This document shows positions 7,744 to 15,862 of a stretch of DNA of 48,658 bases, one piece after another (position 1 is the stretch's first letter; every line of letters starts with the position of its first letter). A program made the position numbers and the translations under genes. The notes under the pieces were generated by a model, which worked only from the letters and a program-made list of their open reading frames with translations, had not been told where the DNA came from and made no database searches. Source of the stretch: Kitasatospora phosalacinea (lineage in GTDB: Bacteria > Actinomycetota > Actinomycetes > Streptomycetales > Streptomycetaceae); the NCBI RefSeq assembly GCF_030268885.1, contig NZ_BSSA01000044.1:1-48658 (forward strand). Direction: 5' to 3'.

Positions 7744-9263
7744 CAGGCGCCCGGCGCGGGCTCCGCGGCGAGACGGCCGGTGCGGATCGCGGCCAGCAGC
7801 GCCGCGTGGTCGGCCTCGGACCGGTCGGCGTAGGCGACCGCGAACCGGGCCACCGCGTCGTCCAGGCGGTCGTCCTTGCCGCAGTACCCGGCGATCAGCG
7901 CGGCGTCCGCGGTGTGGGCGTGGGCGCGGGCCAGCAGCGCGCCGGTGAGGCGGCCGTAGTCGTCGAGCTGGGAGGCGGTCAGCGCGGCCGGGTCGACGCT
8001 GCCCTTGCGGTTGCGGAACTGCCGTACCTGGTAGGGGAGTCCGGCGACGCTGGTCCAGCCCATCAGCGGGTCGGACACCACCTGCATGCGCTTCTGCCCG
8101 AGCACCACCCGGCGCCCCTCGTGCCCGCCCCCGTCCGGCACCGGGAACCCGGCCCGCACCAGGTGCGGCAGCAGCACCGAGGCCCGGGCCTCCTTCACCT
8201 GCAGCACCAGCGGCCCGCCCCTGCGGTCGGTCAGCAGCACCACGTACGAGCGGGTGCCGACGCTGCCGGTGCCCACCACCCGGAACGCCACGTCCTGCAC
8301 CCGGAACCGGGCCAGCAGCGGGTGCAGCTCCGCCGGGACGGTGTGCCGGTAGGACGCCAACGAGCCTGCCACCAGCTCGGCCTCACGGTCCGTCACCTCG
8401 CTGAGGATCGGCGGCGCCGCGGCGAACCGCCAACCCCCGTCCTCGGTGCGGACGGTGGAGCGCGCCGCGAACTTCGCCCCGGTGTTGCGCAGCGCCTTCG
8501 CCGACACCGCCGCCAGCAGTCCGCTCAGCTCGTGCGCGCCCGCGAACTCCACCAACTGGTGCTCCGCGATGGCGTCCCAGGCGTTCCAGGCGTCCAGCGC
8601 CGGGAGCTTCGCCAGCTGCCGCACCGTCCGCCGGTACGTCGCCGCCGCGTCGAACGCCGCCCGGCGGCAGGCGACCTCGTCCGCCCCGGCCTGCCGCCCC
8701 GCCAGCACCAGGCTGGCCGCCAGCCGCTTCAGGTCCCACTCCCACGGGCCCGAGACCGTCTCGTCGAAGTCGTTCAGGTCCAGCGCCAACCGGCCCCGGG
8801 CGTCCCCGTACAGGCCGAAGTTGGCGGCGTGCGCGTCCCCGCACAGCTGCGCCGCGATGCCGCTGACCGGCGTGGTCGCCAGGTCGTGCGCCATCAGCCC
8901 CGCCGAACCGCGCAGGAACGCGAACGGCGAGGCCGCCATCCGCCCGACCCGCAGCGGCACCAGGTGCGGCAGCCGGCCCGCGTTCGCCGACTCCACCGCC
9001 GCGACCACCTCCGGGCGCGAGGCCGAGAGCACCAGCTGCGCGTGCGACTCCAACGGCACCCGCTCGCGCAGCAGCTTGCCGCGCCGCTTCGGGCCGTCCG
9101 CGAGCGCGAAACCCTCCGCCGCCAGCAGCGCCGCCGACGGGCGGGCCGGCACCGCGGAGGCGTCCCCCGCGAACCCCTCGACCGCGAACTCCCTGGACCG
9201 GGGCAGCAGTTCCGCCACCCCGGAAGCCTCCGGACCCTCCGCCCGGACCTCCACCGCCGACAC
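7743..9263 (-). CDS. DUF2252-family protein (kinase-like fold, function unknown)
   Basis: This 506-residue protein matches the DUF2252 pattern of actinobacteria: PLRVGRMAASPFAFLRGSAG, then LCGDAHAANFGLY and LDLNDFDETVSGPWEWDLKRL. The last two resemble the catalytic HxDxxxxN loop and metal-binding Asp of aminoglycoside-kinase-like folds. Later segments such as VGTGSVGTRSYVVLL and QVKEARAS are also typical. Substrate and role are unknown. The GTG at 9263 is preferred: GGAGG lies about ten bases upstream, and the longer reading adds about 70 residues encoded by a tandem-repeat region that looks non-coding. It is monocistronic and ends in a strong terminator. Confidence 0.85.
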   Translation of the reverse strand: MSAVEVRAEGPEASGVAELLPRSREFAVEGFAGDASAVPARPSAALLAAEGFALADGPKRRGKLLRERVPLESHAQLVLSASRPEVVAAVESANAGRLPHLVPLRVGRMAASPFAFLRGSAGLMAHDLATTPVSGIAAQLCGDAHAANFGLYGDARGRLALDLNDFDETVSGPWEWDLKRLAASLVLAGRQAGADEVACRRAAFDAAATYRRTVRQLAKLPALDAWNAWDAIAEHQLVEFAGAHELSGLLAAVSAKALRNTGAKFAARSTVRTEDGGWRFAAAPPILSEVTDREAELVAGSLASYRHTVPAELHPLLARFRVQDVAFRVVGTGSVGTRSYVVLLTDRRGGPLVLQVKEARASVLLPHLVRAGFPVPDGGGHEGRRVVLGQKRMQVVSDPLMGWTSVAGLPYQVRQFRNRKGSVDPAALTASQLDDYGRLTGALLARAHAHTADAALIAGYCGKDDRLDDAVARFAVAYADRSEADHAALLAAIRTGRLAAEPAPGA

Positions 9264-9589
9264 CCGCACTCCCCTCCGACCGCGGCGGGGGCCGCCCCCA
9301 CCAGCGGTGACGCTACCCGGCCGGACGGACGACGACGCGCCCGGGTCCGGCCACCGGACCGCGCCGCCGCCGTCCGGCCACCCGACCGCGCCGCCGCCGT
9401 CCGGCCGTCGGGCCGCGCCGCCCCGCGCGGTCGGGTACGCCGCGGTTTCCGGAGCGCAACGCCGCCGAAACACCGCCTGCCTACCGTCACCTCCACACCG
9501 GTCATGGCTGCAACGGCCGGTGCGCGTCCGGGCGCTGGGCTCGTCCGGGCGCTAACCAGCCGTCTTCCGCCGAGCTGTGAGGAGGAACG
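9264..9589. other. Intergenic region between DUF2252 and the permease operon
   Basis: These 326 bp carry no convincing gene. They hold the 27-bp tandem repeat at 9346-9422, the DUF2252 Shine-Dalgarno, and the 5' region of the permease operon ending in GAGGAGGAACG just before its ATG. I could not identify a confident promoter hexamer pair. Confidence 0.6.
9346..9422. repeat. 27-bp tandem repeat, about 2.9 copies
   Basis: Three consecutive units begin TCCGGCC at 9346, 9373 and 9400 and continue to GCGCCGCC(GCCG). They differ at a few positions (CCGG, CCGA, TCGGG). The array lies upstream of two divergent genes, outside either coding region as annotated here. Confidence 0.85.
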
Positions 9590-10933
9590 ATGGCTGTCGT
9601 CGAGCACGCCGTCGCACCCGCACCCCGAGGACCCCACCCCGTCGACGTACGACCGCCGTGGCGGCGGCTGGTACCGCTGAGCCTGCAGCACCTGCTCGTC
9701 GCCTACGCGGGCATGGCCACGATGCCGCTGCTCGTGGGAACCGCGCTGCACCTGCCCGAGGACCGGATCCGGCTGCTCATCAGCGCCAACCTGCTGGTCA
9801 GCGGGATCGCCACCGTGCTGCAGTCGCTGGGCCTGAAGTGGTTCGGGGCGCGGCTGCCGATCGTGATGGGCTCCACGTTCACCGCGATCACCCCCGCCGT
9901 CCTCATCGGGCAGCAGCACGGGCTCGCCGCCGTCTTCGGGGCGACCGTCGTCTCCGGCCTGGTGACACTGGCCGTCGCGCCCTGGTTCGGGCGCTGCCTG
10001 CACCTGTTCCCGCCGCTGGTCACCGGGACGGTCATCGCCGTCATCGGGTTCTCGCTGGTGCCCTCGGCGGCCCGTCTCGTCGCCGGGCAGGGGACCGGCG
10101 GCAGCGGCGGCCGCGGGCTCGCGCTCGCCGCCGGGACGGTGCTGCTCGCGGTCGTCGTGGAACGCGCCGCACCGCCCGCGCTCGCCCGCTTCTCGGTGCT
10201 CCTCGCCATGGCCGCGGGCACCGCGGCCGCGGTGCCGCTGGGACTGTTCGACGGGTCGGGGGTCGCGGACGCGCGCGTCGTCACGGTGCCCGATCCGGCC
10301 GCCTTCGGGGTGCCCGCCCTCGTGCTGCCCGCCGTCGCGGCGATGCTCGTCGTGCAGCTCGTGAACATGGTGGAGTCCGTCGGCGACACCCTCGCGGTCG
10401 GCCAGATCGTCGGCCGCGGCGACGACGCGCCCACCGTCGTGCGGGCGCTGCGCGCCGACGGGGCCGCCACCGCGCTGTCGGGGGCGCTCGCCTCCTTCCC
10501 CGTCGTGACGTTCGGGCAGTCGGTGGGCCTGGTGAGCGTGACCCGCGTCAAGAGCCGCCACGTGGTGGCGCTGTCCGGAGCGCTGATGGTGCTGCTGGCG
10601 TTCGTGCCCGTCCTCGGGGCCGCCGTCGCCGCCGTGCCGGGGCCGGTCCTCGGCGGGGTCTCGCTCGTGATGTTCGGGACGGTGGGCGCCGTCGGGCTGC
10701 GCATCCTCGCCCGCGCCGACCTGTCCGAGCCGCGGAACCTGCTGACCGTCGCCCTCGCCTTCGCGCTCGGCCTGCTCCCCCTCGGCGCACCGGACTTCTA
10801 CGCGCCGCTCCCCCCGTCCCTGCGCACCGTCCTGGACAGCGGCATCGCCGTCACCGGGATCGCCGCGTTCCTGCTCAACCTGCTGTTCCACCACACGGGC
10901 GCGGCCCGGCGCCGGAAGGAGACCACCCGATGA
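9590..10933 (+). CDS. NCS2-family nucleobase:cation symporter (xanthine/uracil permease type)
   Basis: This 447-residue membrane protein has the NCS2/NAT hallmarks: QHLLVAYAGMATMPLLVG near the start, about 12-14 hydrophobic helices, NMVESVGDTLAVG (acidic substrate-site motif in helix 8) and the family signature at about 308-324. The signature reads GQSVGLVSVTRVKSR, with Ser where most members have Asn (Q-N), a position that tunes purine recognition in characterised NAT carriers. It would import a purine or pyrimidine base with protons. GGAGGA lies just upstream of the ATG. The stop overlaps the next start (ATGA), so it is co-translated with the amidohydrolase-oxygenase fusion. Confidence 0.92.
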   Translation: MAVVEHAVAPAPRGPHPVDVRPPWRRLVPLSLQHLLVAYAGMATMPLLVGTALHLPEDRIRLLISANLLVSGIATVLQSLGLKWFGARLPIVMGSTFTAITPAVLIGQQHGLAAVFGATVVSGLVTLAVAPWFGRCLHLFPPLVTGTVIAVIGFSLVPSAARLVAGQGTGGSGGRGLALAAGTVLLAVVVERAAPPALARFSVLLAMAAGTAAAVPLGLFDGSGVADARVVTVPDPAAFGVPALVLPAVAAMLVVQLVNMVESVGDTLAVGQIVGRGDDAPTVVRALRADGAATALSGALASFPVVTFGQSVGLVSVTRVKSRHVVALSGALMVLLAFVPVLGAAVAAVPGPVLGGVSLVMFGTVGAVGLRILARADLSEPRNLLTVALAFALGLLPLGAPDFYAPLPPSLRTVLDSGIAVTGIAAFLLNLLFHHTGAARRRKETTR

Positions 10934-13293
10934 CGCTCGCGACGATCACGGACGTGACCGTACTCAGCGGGGGCCGCTGGCTGCCCGGGACGGACGTGCA
11001 CCTCGCCGACGGACGGGTCGCGGCGCTCTCGGCGCACGGCGAACTCCCGTGCCGGGGCGAGGTCCTGGACGGGCACGGCGGACACCTGACGCCCGGCCTG
11101 GTCAACACCCACACCCACCTCTTCCAGGCCGGGCTGCGCGGCACCGGCGAAGGGCTCGGACTGCTCGCCTGGCTGCGGGCGGTCGGCGAGGAGGCGGCGC
11201 AGCTCACGCCCGAACGGGCCTACGCGGCCGCCGCCGCGGCCGCGGCCGAAGCCCTGCGCAGCGGCACCACCACGCTCGTCGAGCACATGTGGCCGCACCC
11301 CTCGCCCGAGGTGCACGACGCGGTCCTGCGGGCCCTCCGGGACAGCGGCGTACGGGCCGTGCTGTGCCGGGGCGTCGCCGACCGGGCCGACCCGAGCCGC
11401 CGGTGGGGCTTCGACCCGCGGCTGATGCAGCCGTTGCCGGAGGCCCTCGCGCACACCGACGAGCTGATCGCGCAGGCGCGCGGCAGCCGGGTGGACATCG
11501 GCCTGGCCGTGCCCAACGTGCGGTGCCTGACCCCGGAGGGCATGGGCGCCGTGCGCGCGTACGCCGAGGAGCGCGGCCTGCCCGTCTCGCTGCACCTGCT
11601 GGAGACCACCACGGACGACACGACGTGCCGCGACCACGCCGGGGTCGGCGCCGTCGCCTACCTGGAGCGGGCCGGGTTCCTGTGGGAGCGGCTGCTCGCC
11701 GTGCACTGCGTGGAGCTCGACGCCGAGGGGCGGGCCACCCTCGCCCGGCACGGCGTCGGCGTCTCGTACAACCCGCTGAGCAACATGCGGCTCGGCAGCG
11801 GGATCGCACCGGTGCCCGAGATGCTGGCGGCCGGACTGAGCGTCGGCCTCGGGGTCGACGGGGCCGCCAGCAACGACACCCAGGACATCCTGGAGGCGCT
11901 GCGCATCGGCGCCTACCTGCAGCGGGCCGCGCACCGCCGGGCGGACCTGCTCGGGTTCCCCGAGATGTTCGCGATGGCGGCGGGCGGCGCGAACCGGGTG
12001 CTCGGGATCGAGGAGAACCCGGACGGCGGGGTGCGGGCGGGGATGCGGGCGGACCTCGTCCTGCACCGCTTCGACCGCGACTACGCCTGCCTCCCGGTCC
12101 GCGACCCGGGGGCGACGCTGCTGACCTGCGCGGGCAGCAGGACGGTGGCGGCCGTGCTGGTCGGGGGCGAGGTGCTGGTGCGCGACGGGGAGCACGTCCG
12201 GCTCCCCGCGGACCGGTTGGCGGCCGGCCTGGCCCGCTGGGCCCCCGCGGTCACCGCACCCCGTACCCCACTTCCTGCCGGAGGAGCGACAGCCACGACG
12301 ACGAGCAGCACCAGCACCGCGTACGCGCTCGACGAGTTGGCCAGGGAGTCCCGGATGGGCGGGGCCGGGACGGAGACGTCCGCCCGGGAGATCCGCCGCA
12401 TCGACCTCACCGACTTCGAGCACCGCAAGGCCGAGATCACCGAGGAGCTGTGGGCCGCCGCCACCGACATCGGCTTCTTCCAACTGGTCAACCACGGCAT
12501 CGAACCCGCCACCGTGGACCGCGCGTTCGCCGACGCCGCGGCCTTCTTCGCCCTGCCGGAGGAGACCAAGGCGCGGCACGCCCTGAAGAAGGGGCTCAAC
12601 TCCGGCTGGGAGTCGATGTCCCAGGTGCGCCCCTCGGTCGGGACGCCCGACCGGAAGGAGTCGTACCAGGTGACCCGCCCGCACATGGCGGGCCTGTGGC
12701 CGGACGACGCACTGCCCGGGTTCCGGGAACGCGTGCTGGCGTTCGAGGCGAGCTGCCGGGAGCTGGCGATGCGGGTGCTGTCCTGCTTCGCCGACCGGCT
12801 GGGGCTGCCCGAGGGGTTCTTCGCGCACGCCCACGACCCGGCGAGCCCGCAGTACCAGTCGACCCTGCGGATGCTGCACTACTTCGCCGTGCCCGAGGAC
12901 GCCGTGGTCCCCGCGAACGTGTGGCGGGCCGGGGCGCACACCGACTTCGACTGCCTGACGCTGCTGTTCCAGCGGGACGGGCAGGGCGGCCTGCAGGTGT
13001 GCCCGGGCAAGGAGGCCGAGGCGCAGGAGTGGACGCCGGTCGAACCGGCGGACTCCGTGATCACCTGCAACATCGGGGACATGCTGATGCGGTGGAGCGA
13101 CGACCGGCTCCCGTCGAACTTCCACCGGGTCAGGTCGCCGGGGCCCGACGAGGACCGGTCGGCCCGCCACAGCATCGCGTTCTTCGCGCAGGCCGACCGC
13201 GACGTAGTGATCGAGGGCCCGGAGGGCCGCTACCCGCCGATCACCGCGGCCGACTACCTCCAGCAGCGGATCGCCGCGAACTTCGCCCGCTAG
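10930..13293 (+). CDS. Fused amidohydrolase (ATZ/TRZ, 8-oxoguanine deaminase-like) and 2OG-Fe(II) oxygenase
   Basis: One uninterrupted 787-codon frame encodes two complete enzymes. Residues 1-445 are an ATZ/TRZ-type amidohydrolase: NTHTHLFQ (His61, His63), His222 in HLLET, His259 in AVHC and Asp310 in GVDGAASND, the metal and catalytic set of purine or triazine deaminases. Residues about 485-787 are an isopenicillin-N-synthase-like dioxygenase with a DIOX_N segment (IGFFQLVNHGIE), His670-x-Asp672, His732 and Arg746-x-Ser748 for 2-oxoglutarate. A Thr/Ser-rich linker joins them. Inside it, GGAGGAG (12280-12286) lies eight bases before an in-frame ACG (12295), where a separate ATG start would be expected. 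An ATG at 12355 with AGGGAG upstream could also start a free oxygenase. With the permease this suggests import, deamination and oxidation of a purine-like base. Confidence 0.85.
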   Translation: MTLATITDVTVLSGGRWLPGTDVHLADGRVAALSAHGELPCRGEVLDGHGGHLTPGLVNTHTHLFQAGLRGTGEGLGLLAWLRAVGEEAAQLTPERAYAAAAAAAAEALRSGTTTLVEHMWPHPSPEVHDAVLRALRDSGVRAVLCRGVADRADPSRRWGFDPRLMQPLPEALAHTDELIAQARGSRVDIGLAVPNVRCLTPEGMGAVRAYAEERGLPVSLHLLETTTDDTTCRDHAGVGAVAYLERAGFLWERLLAVHCVELDAEGRATLARHGVGVSYNPLSNMRLGSGIAPVPEMLAAGLSVGLGVDGAASNDTQDILEALRIGAYLQRAAHRRADLLGFPEMFAMAAGGANRVLGIEENPDGGVRAGMRADLVLHRFDRDYACLPVRDPGATLLTCAGSRTVAAVLVGGEVLVRDGEHVRLPADRLAAGLARWAPAVTAPRTPLPAGGATATTTSSTSTAYALDELARESRMGGAGTETSAREIRRIDLTDFEHRKAEITEELWAAATDIGFFQLVNHGIEPATVDRAFADAAAFFALPEETKARHALKKGLNSGWESMSQVRPSVGTPDRKESYQVTRPHMAGLWPDDALPGFRERVLAFEASCRELAMRVLSCFADRLGLPEGFFAHAHDPASPQYQSTLRMLHYFAVPEDAVVPANVWRAGAHTDFDCLTLLFQRDGQGGLQVCPGKEAEAQEWTPVEPADSVITCNIGDMLMRWSDDRLPSNFHRVRSPGPDEDRSARHSIAFFAQADRDVVIEGPEGRYPPITAADYLQQRIAANFAR

Positions 13294-13298
13294 CGGCG

Positions 13299-13333
13299 GT
13301 GCCGTGTCGGGCGGAGGCCGCCCGACACGGCAC
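13299..13333 (+). terminator. Terminator of the permease/fusion operon
   Basis: Perfect 16-bp arms (GTGCCGTGTCGGGCGG and its complement) around a 3-base AGG loop begin 5 bp after the stop codon of the fusion gene. The next gene's -10 follows immediately. Confidence 0.9.
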
Positions 13334-13345
13334 TAGCATGCCGAC
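13334..13345 (+). promoter_or_regulatory. Leaderless-type -10 for the PPOX gene
   Basis: TAGCAT (13334-13339) is followed by six bases and the ATG at 13346. No Shine-Dalgarno is present, so transcription probably begins at or next to the start codon. No good -35 is visible, because that region is the preceding terminator stem. Confidence 0.55.
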
Positions 13346-13747
13346 ATGGCACACGACCTCCACGACCTCGACCCGGCCTACCTCGCCTTCTGGCGCGAGT
13401 ACCAGCTGTGCACCCTCACCACGCTGCGCCCCGACGGCACCCCGCACGTCGTCCCGGTCGGCGCGACCTTCGACCCGGCCACCCGCACCGCCCGGGTGAT
13501 CAGCAGCCGGGAGAGCCGCAAGGTCCGCAACGTGCTGGCCGCGGGCGAGGCCGGGCTGCGGGTCGCCCTCTGCCAGGTCGACCGGGCCCGCTGGGCCACC
13601 CTGGAGGGCCGGGCCGTGGTCCGCCAGGACGCCGCCTCCGTCGCCGACGCCGTGCGCCGCTACGCCGAGCGCTACCGCCAGCCCCGGGAGAACCCCGAGC
13701 GGGTGGTGATCGAGATCGCCGTGGACCGGGCCCTCGGCCGGGCCTGA
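13346..13747 (+). CDS. PPOX-class F420-dependent oxidoreductase-like protein
   Basis: This 133-residue single-domain protein has the split beta-barrel (pyridoxamine-phosphate-oxidase-like) pattern of actinobacterial F420-binding enzymes: LCTLTTLRPDGTPHVVPVGATFD, then ARVISSRESRKVRNVLA and ARWATLEGRAVV. Such proteins use F420, FMN or haem-type cofactors to reduce small molecules, and this short form is usually assigned to the F420 group. It is monocistronic with a strong terminator on either side and a leaderless-type start. Confidence 0.82.
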   Translation: MAHDLHDLDPAYLAFWREYQLCTLTTLRPDGTPHVVPVGATFDPATRTARVISSRESRKVRNVLAAGEAGLRVALCQVDRARWATLEGRAVVRQDAASVADAVRRYAERYRQPRENPERVVIEIAVDRALGRA

Positions 13748-13778
13748 GGAACCGTCGGCACGGTCCGGCACGGCCTCC

Positions 13779-13809
13779 AGGGGCGGGCACCCACCGGGTG
13801 CCCGCCCCT
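13779..13809 (+). terminator. Terminator of the PPOX gene
   Basis: Perfect 14-bp arms (AGGGGCGGGCACCC and its complement) enclose a 3-base loop, 32 bp after the stop codon. Confidence 0.9.
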
Positions 13810-13836
13810 TCCGCGCGCCCGCCCGCGCCAGCTCTC

Positions 13837-13871
13837 TTGCGGCAACAGGTCTGTGATGCAAAGCTGACTGC
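13837..13871 (+). promoter_or_regulatory. Leaderless promoter of the membrane protein/wHTH operon
   Basis: TTGCGG (13837-13842), a 17-bp spacer and AAAGCT (13860-13865) are followed by six bases and the ATG at 13872. The spacing is that of a housekeeping-sigma promoter, with transcription starting at the start codon. There is no Shine-Dalgarno. Confidence 0.6.
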
Positions 13872-14612
13872 ATGACAGACGCCTCGGTGCCGCTGCCCGG
13901 CACCCCCCGTGAAGTCCTGTCCGGTCTCGGCGAGTTGACCCGACGGGTGCGAGCGGTCCAGCGCGACGCCTGGATCCCGCTGCTGCTGTTCGGCCTGGTC
14001 ACCCTGGGCGGCGTCCTGGTCGGCCGCCTCACCTTCCAGCAGACGGTCGTCCCCTGCCCCGGCGGCCCGGCCGCCCCCGGTGACACCTGCACCGTGATGC
14101 GGCAGGGCTCCTCCGTCTACTGGACGACCGCCACGCTCGCCGCGTACGCCGCCACCGCCTGGTGGTACCTGCACCGCGCCCGCCGCCGCGGCGTCGGCAC
14201 CCCCGTCCGCCCGTACGTCCTCGCCGGGGCCGCCGCCGTCGCCGCCCTCGCCGTCACCACCTGGTGGGGCGCCTCCCAGCCCGCACCCGGCGCCGACCTC
14301 GACCTCTGGGGCCTGCACCTGGCCGCCGACACCCGCGGCACCCGGCTGGTCCAGCAGTTCCTCGGCGGGGCCGCCGCGGTCGGCGTTCCCCTGCTGGTGC
14401 TCGCCCGGATCGACCGCAGCCGCGCGCTGGCCCTGTTCGCCCTCGGCTACCTGCTGATCGAACTGACCCCCGTCACCTTCGGCTGGTGGGGCGCGGCCGC
14501 GGGCCCCTGGTCCGCCCTGAGCCGCCACGGCGTCCCCGCCCTGTACCTGCTCACCGGAGCCCTCCTCTTCGCCCTCGCCAACCGCCGCGCCCGCCCGCAG
14601 GCCGCCGCATGA
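13872..14612 (+). CDS. Multi-pass membrane protein, function unknown
   Basis: This 246-residue integral membrane protein has about six hydrophobic helices: near 34-50, 84-98, 113-130, 160-178, 184-202 and 220-238. A Cys pair in the first external loop (VVPCPGG, TCTVMR) could form a disulfide. I do not recognise the family. Its stop overlaps the start of a small winged-helix regulator by ATGA, so the two are made together and the regulator probably controls or reports on this protein. Confidence 0.75.
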   Translation: MTDASVPLPGTPREVLSGLGELTRRVRAVQRDAWIPLLLFGLVTLGGVLVGRLTFQQTVVPCPGGPAAPGDTCTVMRQGSSVYWTTATLAAYAATAWWYLHRARRRGVGTPVRPYVLAGAAAVAALAVTTWWGASQPAPGADLDLWGLHLAADTRGTRLVQQFLGGAAAVGVPLLVLARIDRSRALALFALGYLLIELTPVTFGWWGAAAGPWSALSRHGVPALYLLTGALLFALANRRARPQAAA

Positions 14613-14977
14613 GCCCGGCCGGAACCGCCGGGAACGCCGGGAACGCCGTGGACGACGCCGCCGGGCAGCACCCGGCCAAGGCCCTCGACGACACCGTCCA
14701 CCAGCGCATCCGCCTCGGCATCCTCGCCGTCGCCCACCAGGCCCGGCGCGCCGAGTTCGGCTTCCTGCGCACCACCCTCGACCTGACCGCCGGGAACCTC
14801 GGCCAGCACCTCACCGTCCTGGAGAAGGCCGCCCTGATCGCCGTCGAGAAGGGCTACGAGGGCCGCCGCCCCCGCACCTGGATCACCCTCACCCCCGCCG
14901 GTGAACGCGCCCTGCGCGACGAGGTCGCCCAACTCAAGCGCCTGATCCACCAGATCGAGACCGCCGACGCCACCTGA
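14609..14977 (+). CDS. Small winged-helix transcriptional regulator (PF13601-like)
   Basis: This 122-residue protein resembles the compact winged-helix regulators of the HTH_34/MarR-like group. RIRLGILAVAHQARRAEFGFLRTTLDLTAG is followed by the recognition helix NLGQHLTVLEKAALIAVEK and the wing RRPRTWITLTPAGERAL, then a C-terminal helix. The start is the ATG that overlaps the membrane-protein stop. It has an acidic Asn/Gly-rich N-terminal tail of about 25 residues. It probably autoregulates the two-gene operon. Confidence 0.85.
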   Translation: MSPAGTAGNAGNAVDDAAGQHPAKALDDTVHQRIRLGILAVAHQARRAEFGFLRTTLDLTAGNLGQHLTVLEKAALIAVEKGYEGRRPRTWITLTPAGERALRDEVAQLKRLIHQIETADAT

Positions 14978-14990
14978 CGCCCGCCCCGCG

Positions 14991-15068
14991 CTGCCACCGC
15001 TGACCGCCCTGCCACCGCTGACCGCCCGGCCCGGCCCCAGCTCGACCCCGGCCCCAGCTCGACCCCGG
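14991..15068. repeat. Two adjacent tandem duplications (18 bp and 17 bp)
   Basis: CTGCCACCGCTGACCGCC occurs twice in a row (14991-15026), and after 8 bp CCCCAGCTCGACCCCGG occurs twice in a row (15035-15068). They fill the 97-bp gap between the convergent wHTH and MerR genes. Confidence 0.9.
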
Positions 15069-15074
15069 CCCGGT

Positions 15075-15800
15075 TCAGCCCTCGGCCCGGGCGCAGGCCA
15101 GCAGCGCGCCGAGCGCGGCGGCCCCCTCCAGCAGGGCCAGCGAACGGGCGGTCAGCCCTGCGTCCCGGGCGGCCAGTGCCGCCGTGACCTCCGCCGGGCC
15201 GCGGGCGCCGCGCAGTTCGGGCAGCAGGGTGCGCAGCGGCCCGATCCGGTGCCCGGCCAGGCGCAGCTGGTGGACGATCCGGGCGTCGCGGACCTGGGCC
15301 GGGGTGTACCGCCGGGTGCCCCGGACCGGATCGCGGTCGGGGACGACCAGCCCCTCCGCGTCCCAGTGCCGCAGCGCGGAGGGGCGCACGCCCAGGGCGG
15401 CGGCGAGCTCCGAGACGCCCATCGCGTCCGAGGCGCGCACCTCGCCGATCGGCTCCGCGGCGATCGCCCCGGCCGCCTCCCGGGCCAGCCGCAGCCTGGC
15501 CCGCTCCGCGTCCAGCCGGGCGTGCGCCGCGTCGAGCAGCGCCAGCGCCTCCGCCCGGGGCGGCCGGTGGAAGGCCCGGACGATCCGCTTGGCCTCGGCC
15601 GGTCCTGCACCCGCCGCCAGCGCCCGGTAGGCCAGCGCGGAGTGCAGGTGCACCTCCGTGTGGACCCGGTACCCGGCCGGGGTGCGGTCGGCGGGCGGCA
15701 GCACCCCGTCCCGCTCCAGGTTGCGGACCTGCTGCACCGAGCACCCGGCGCGCCGCGCCACGTCCACCGTCCGCAGCACCCCGGAGTTGAGACTCTGCAC
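15075..15800 (-). CDS. MerR-family regulator with two MerR-type DNA-binding domains
   Basis: This 241-residue protein contains two MerR-like headpieces. The first is at about 8-48 (LRTVDVARRAGCSVQQVRNLERDGVLPP...GYRVH). The second is at about 127-175 (VSELAAALGVRPSALRHWDAEGLVVPDRDP...RRYTPAQV), followed by a helical region up to LRTLLPELR. A long helix rich in Ala, Arg and Leu joins them. Standard MerR proteins have one headpiece and dimerise through a coiled coil, so this one could bind as an internal pseudo-dimer. The GTG at 15800 is the first plausible start; the GTG seven codons later is possible. It is divergent from the DUF6194 gene, 62 bp away. Confidence 0.85.
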   Translation of the reverse strand: MQSLNSGVLRTVDVARRAGCSVQQVRNLERDGVLPPADRTPAGYRVHTEVHLHSALAYRALAAGAGPAEAKRIVRAFHRPPRAEALALLDAAHARLDAERARLRLAREAAGAIAAEPIGEVRASDAMGVSELAAALGVRPSALRHWDAEGLVVPDRDPVRGTRRYTPAQVRDARIVHQLRLAGHRIGPLRTLLPELRGARGPAEVTAALAARDAGLTARSLALLEGAAALGALLACARAEG

Positions 15801-15862
15801 CCGGATCCCCGCCTTTCGACCGCCGAAGTCTCCACAAGCACGTGAATGCCACGCTAGAGCAC

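Noticed and set aside
7640..7745. Possible CRISPR-like repeats
   Set aside because: There are only two adjacent copies with no spacers, followed by a terminator stem. No cas genes or spaced repeats occur anywhere in the window.
9577..10929. N-terminal extension of the amidohydrolase frame through the permease gene
   Set aside because: This part is the permease read in another frame. The ATG at 10930 with the ATGA overlap is the natural start.
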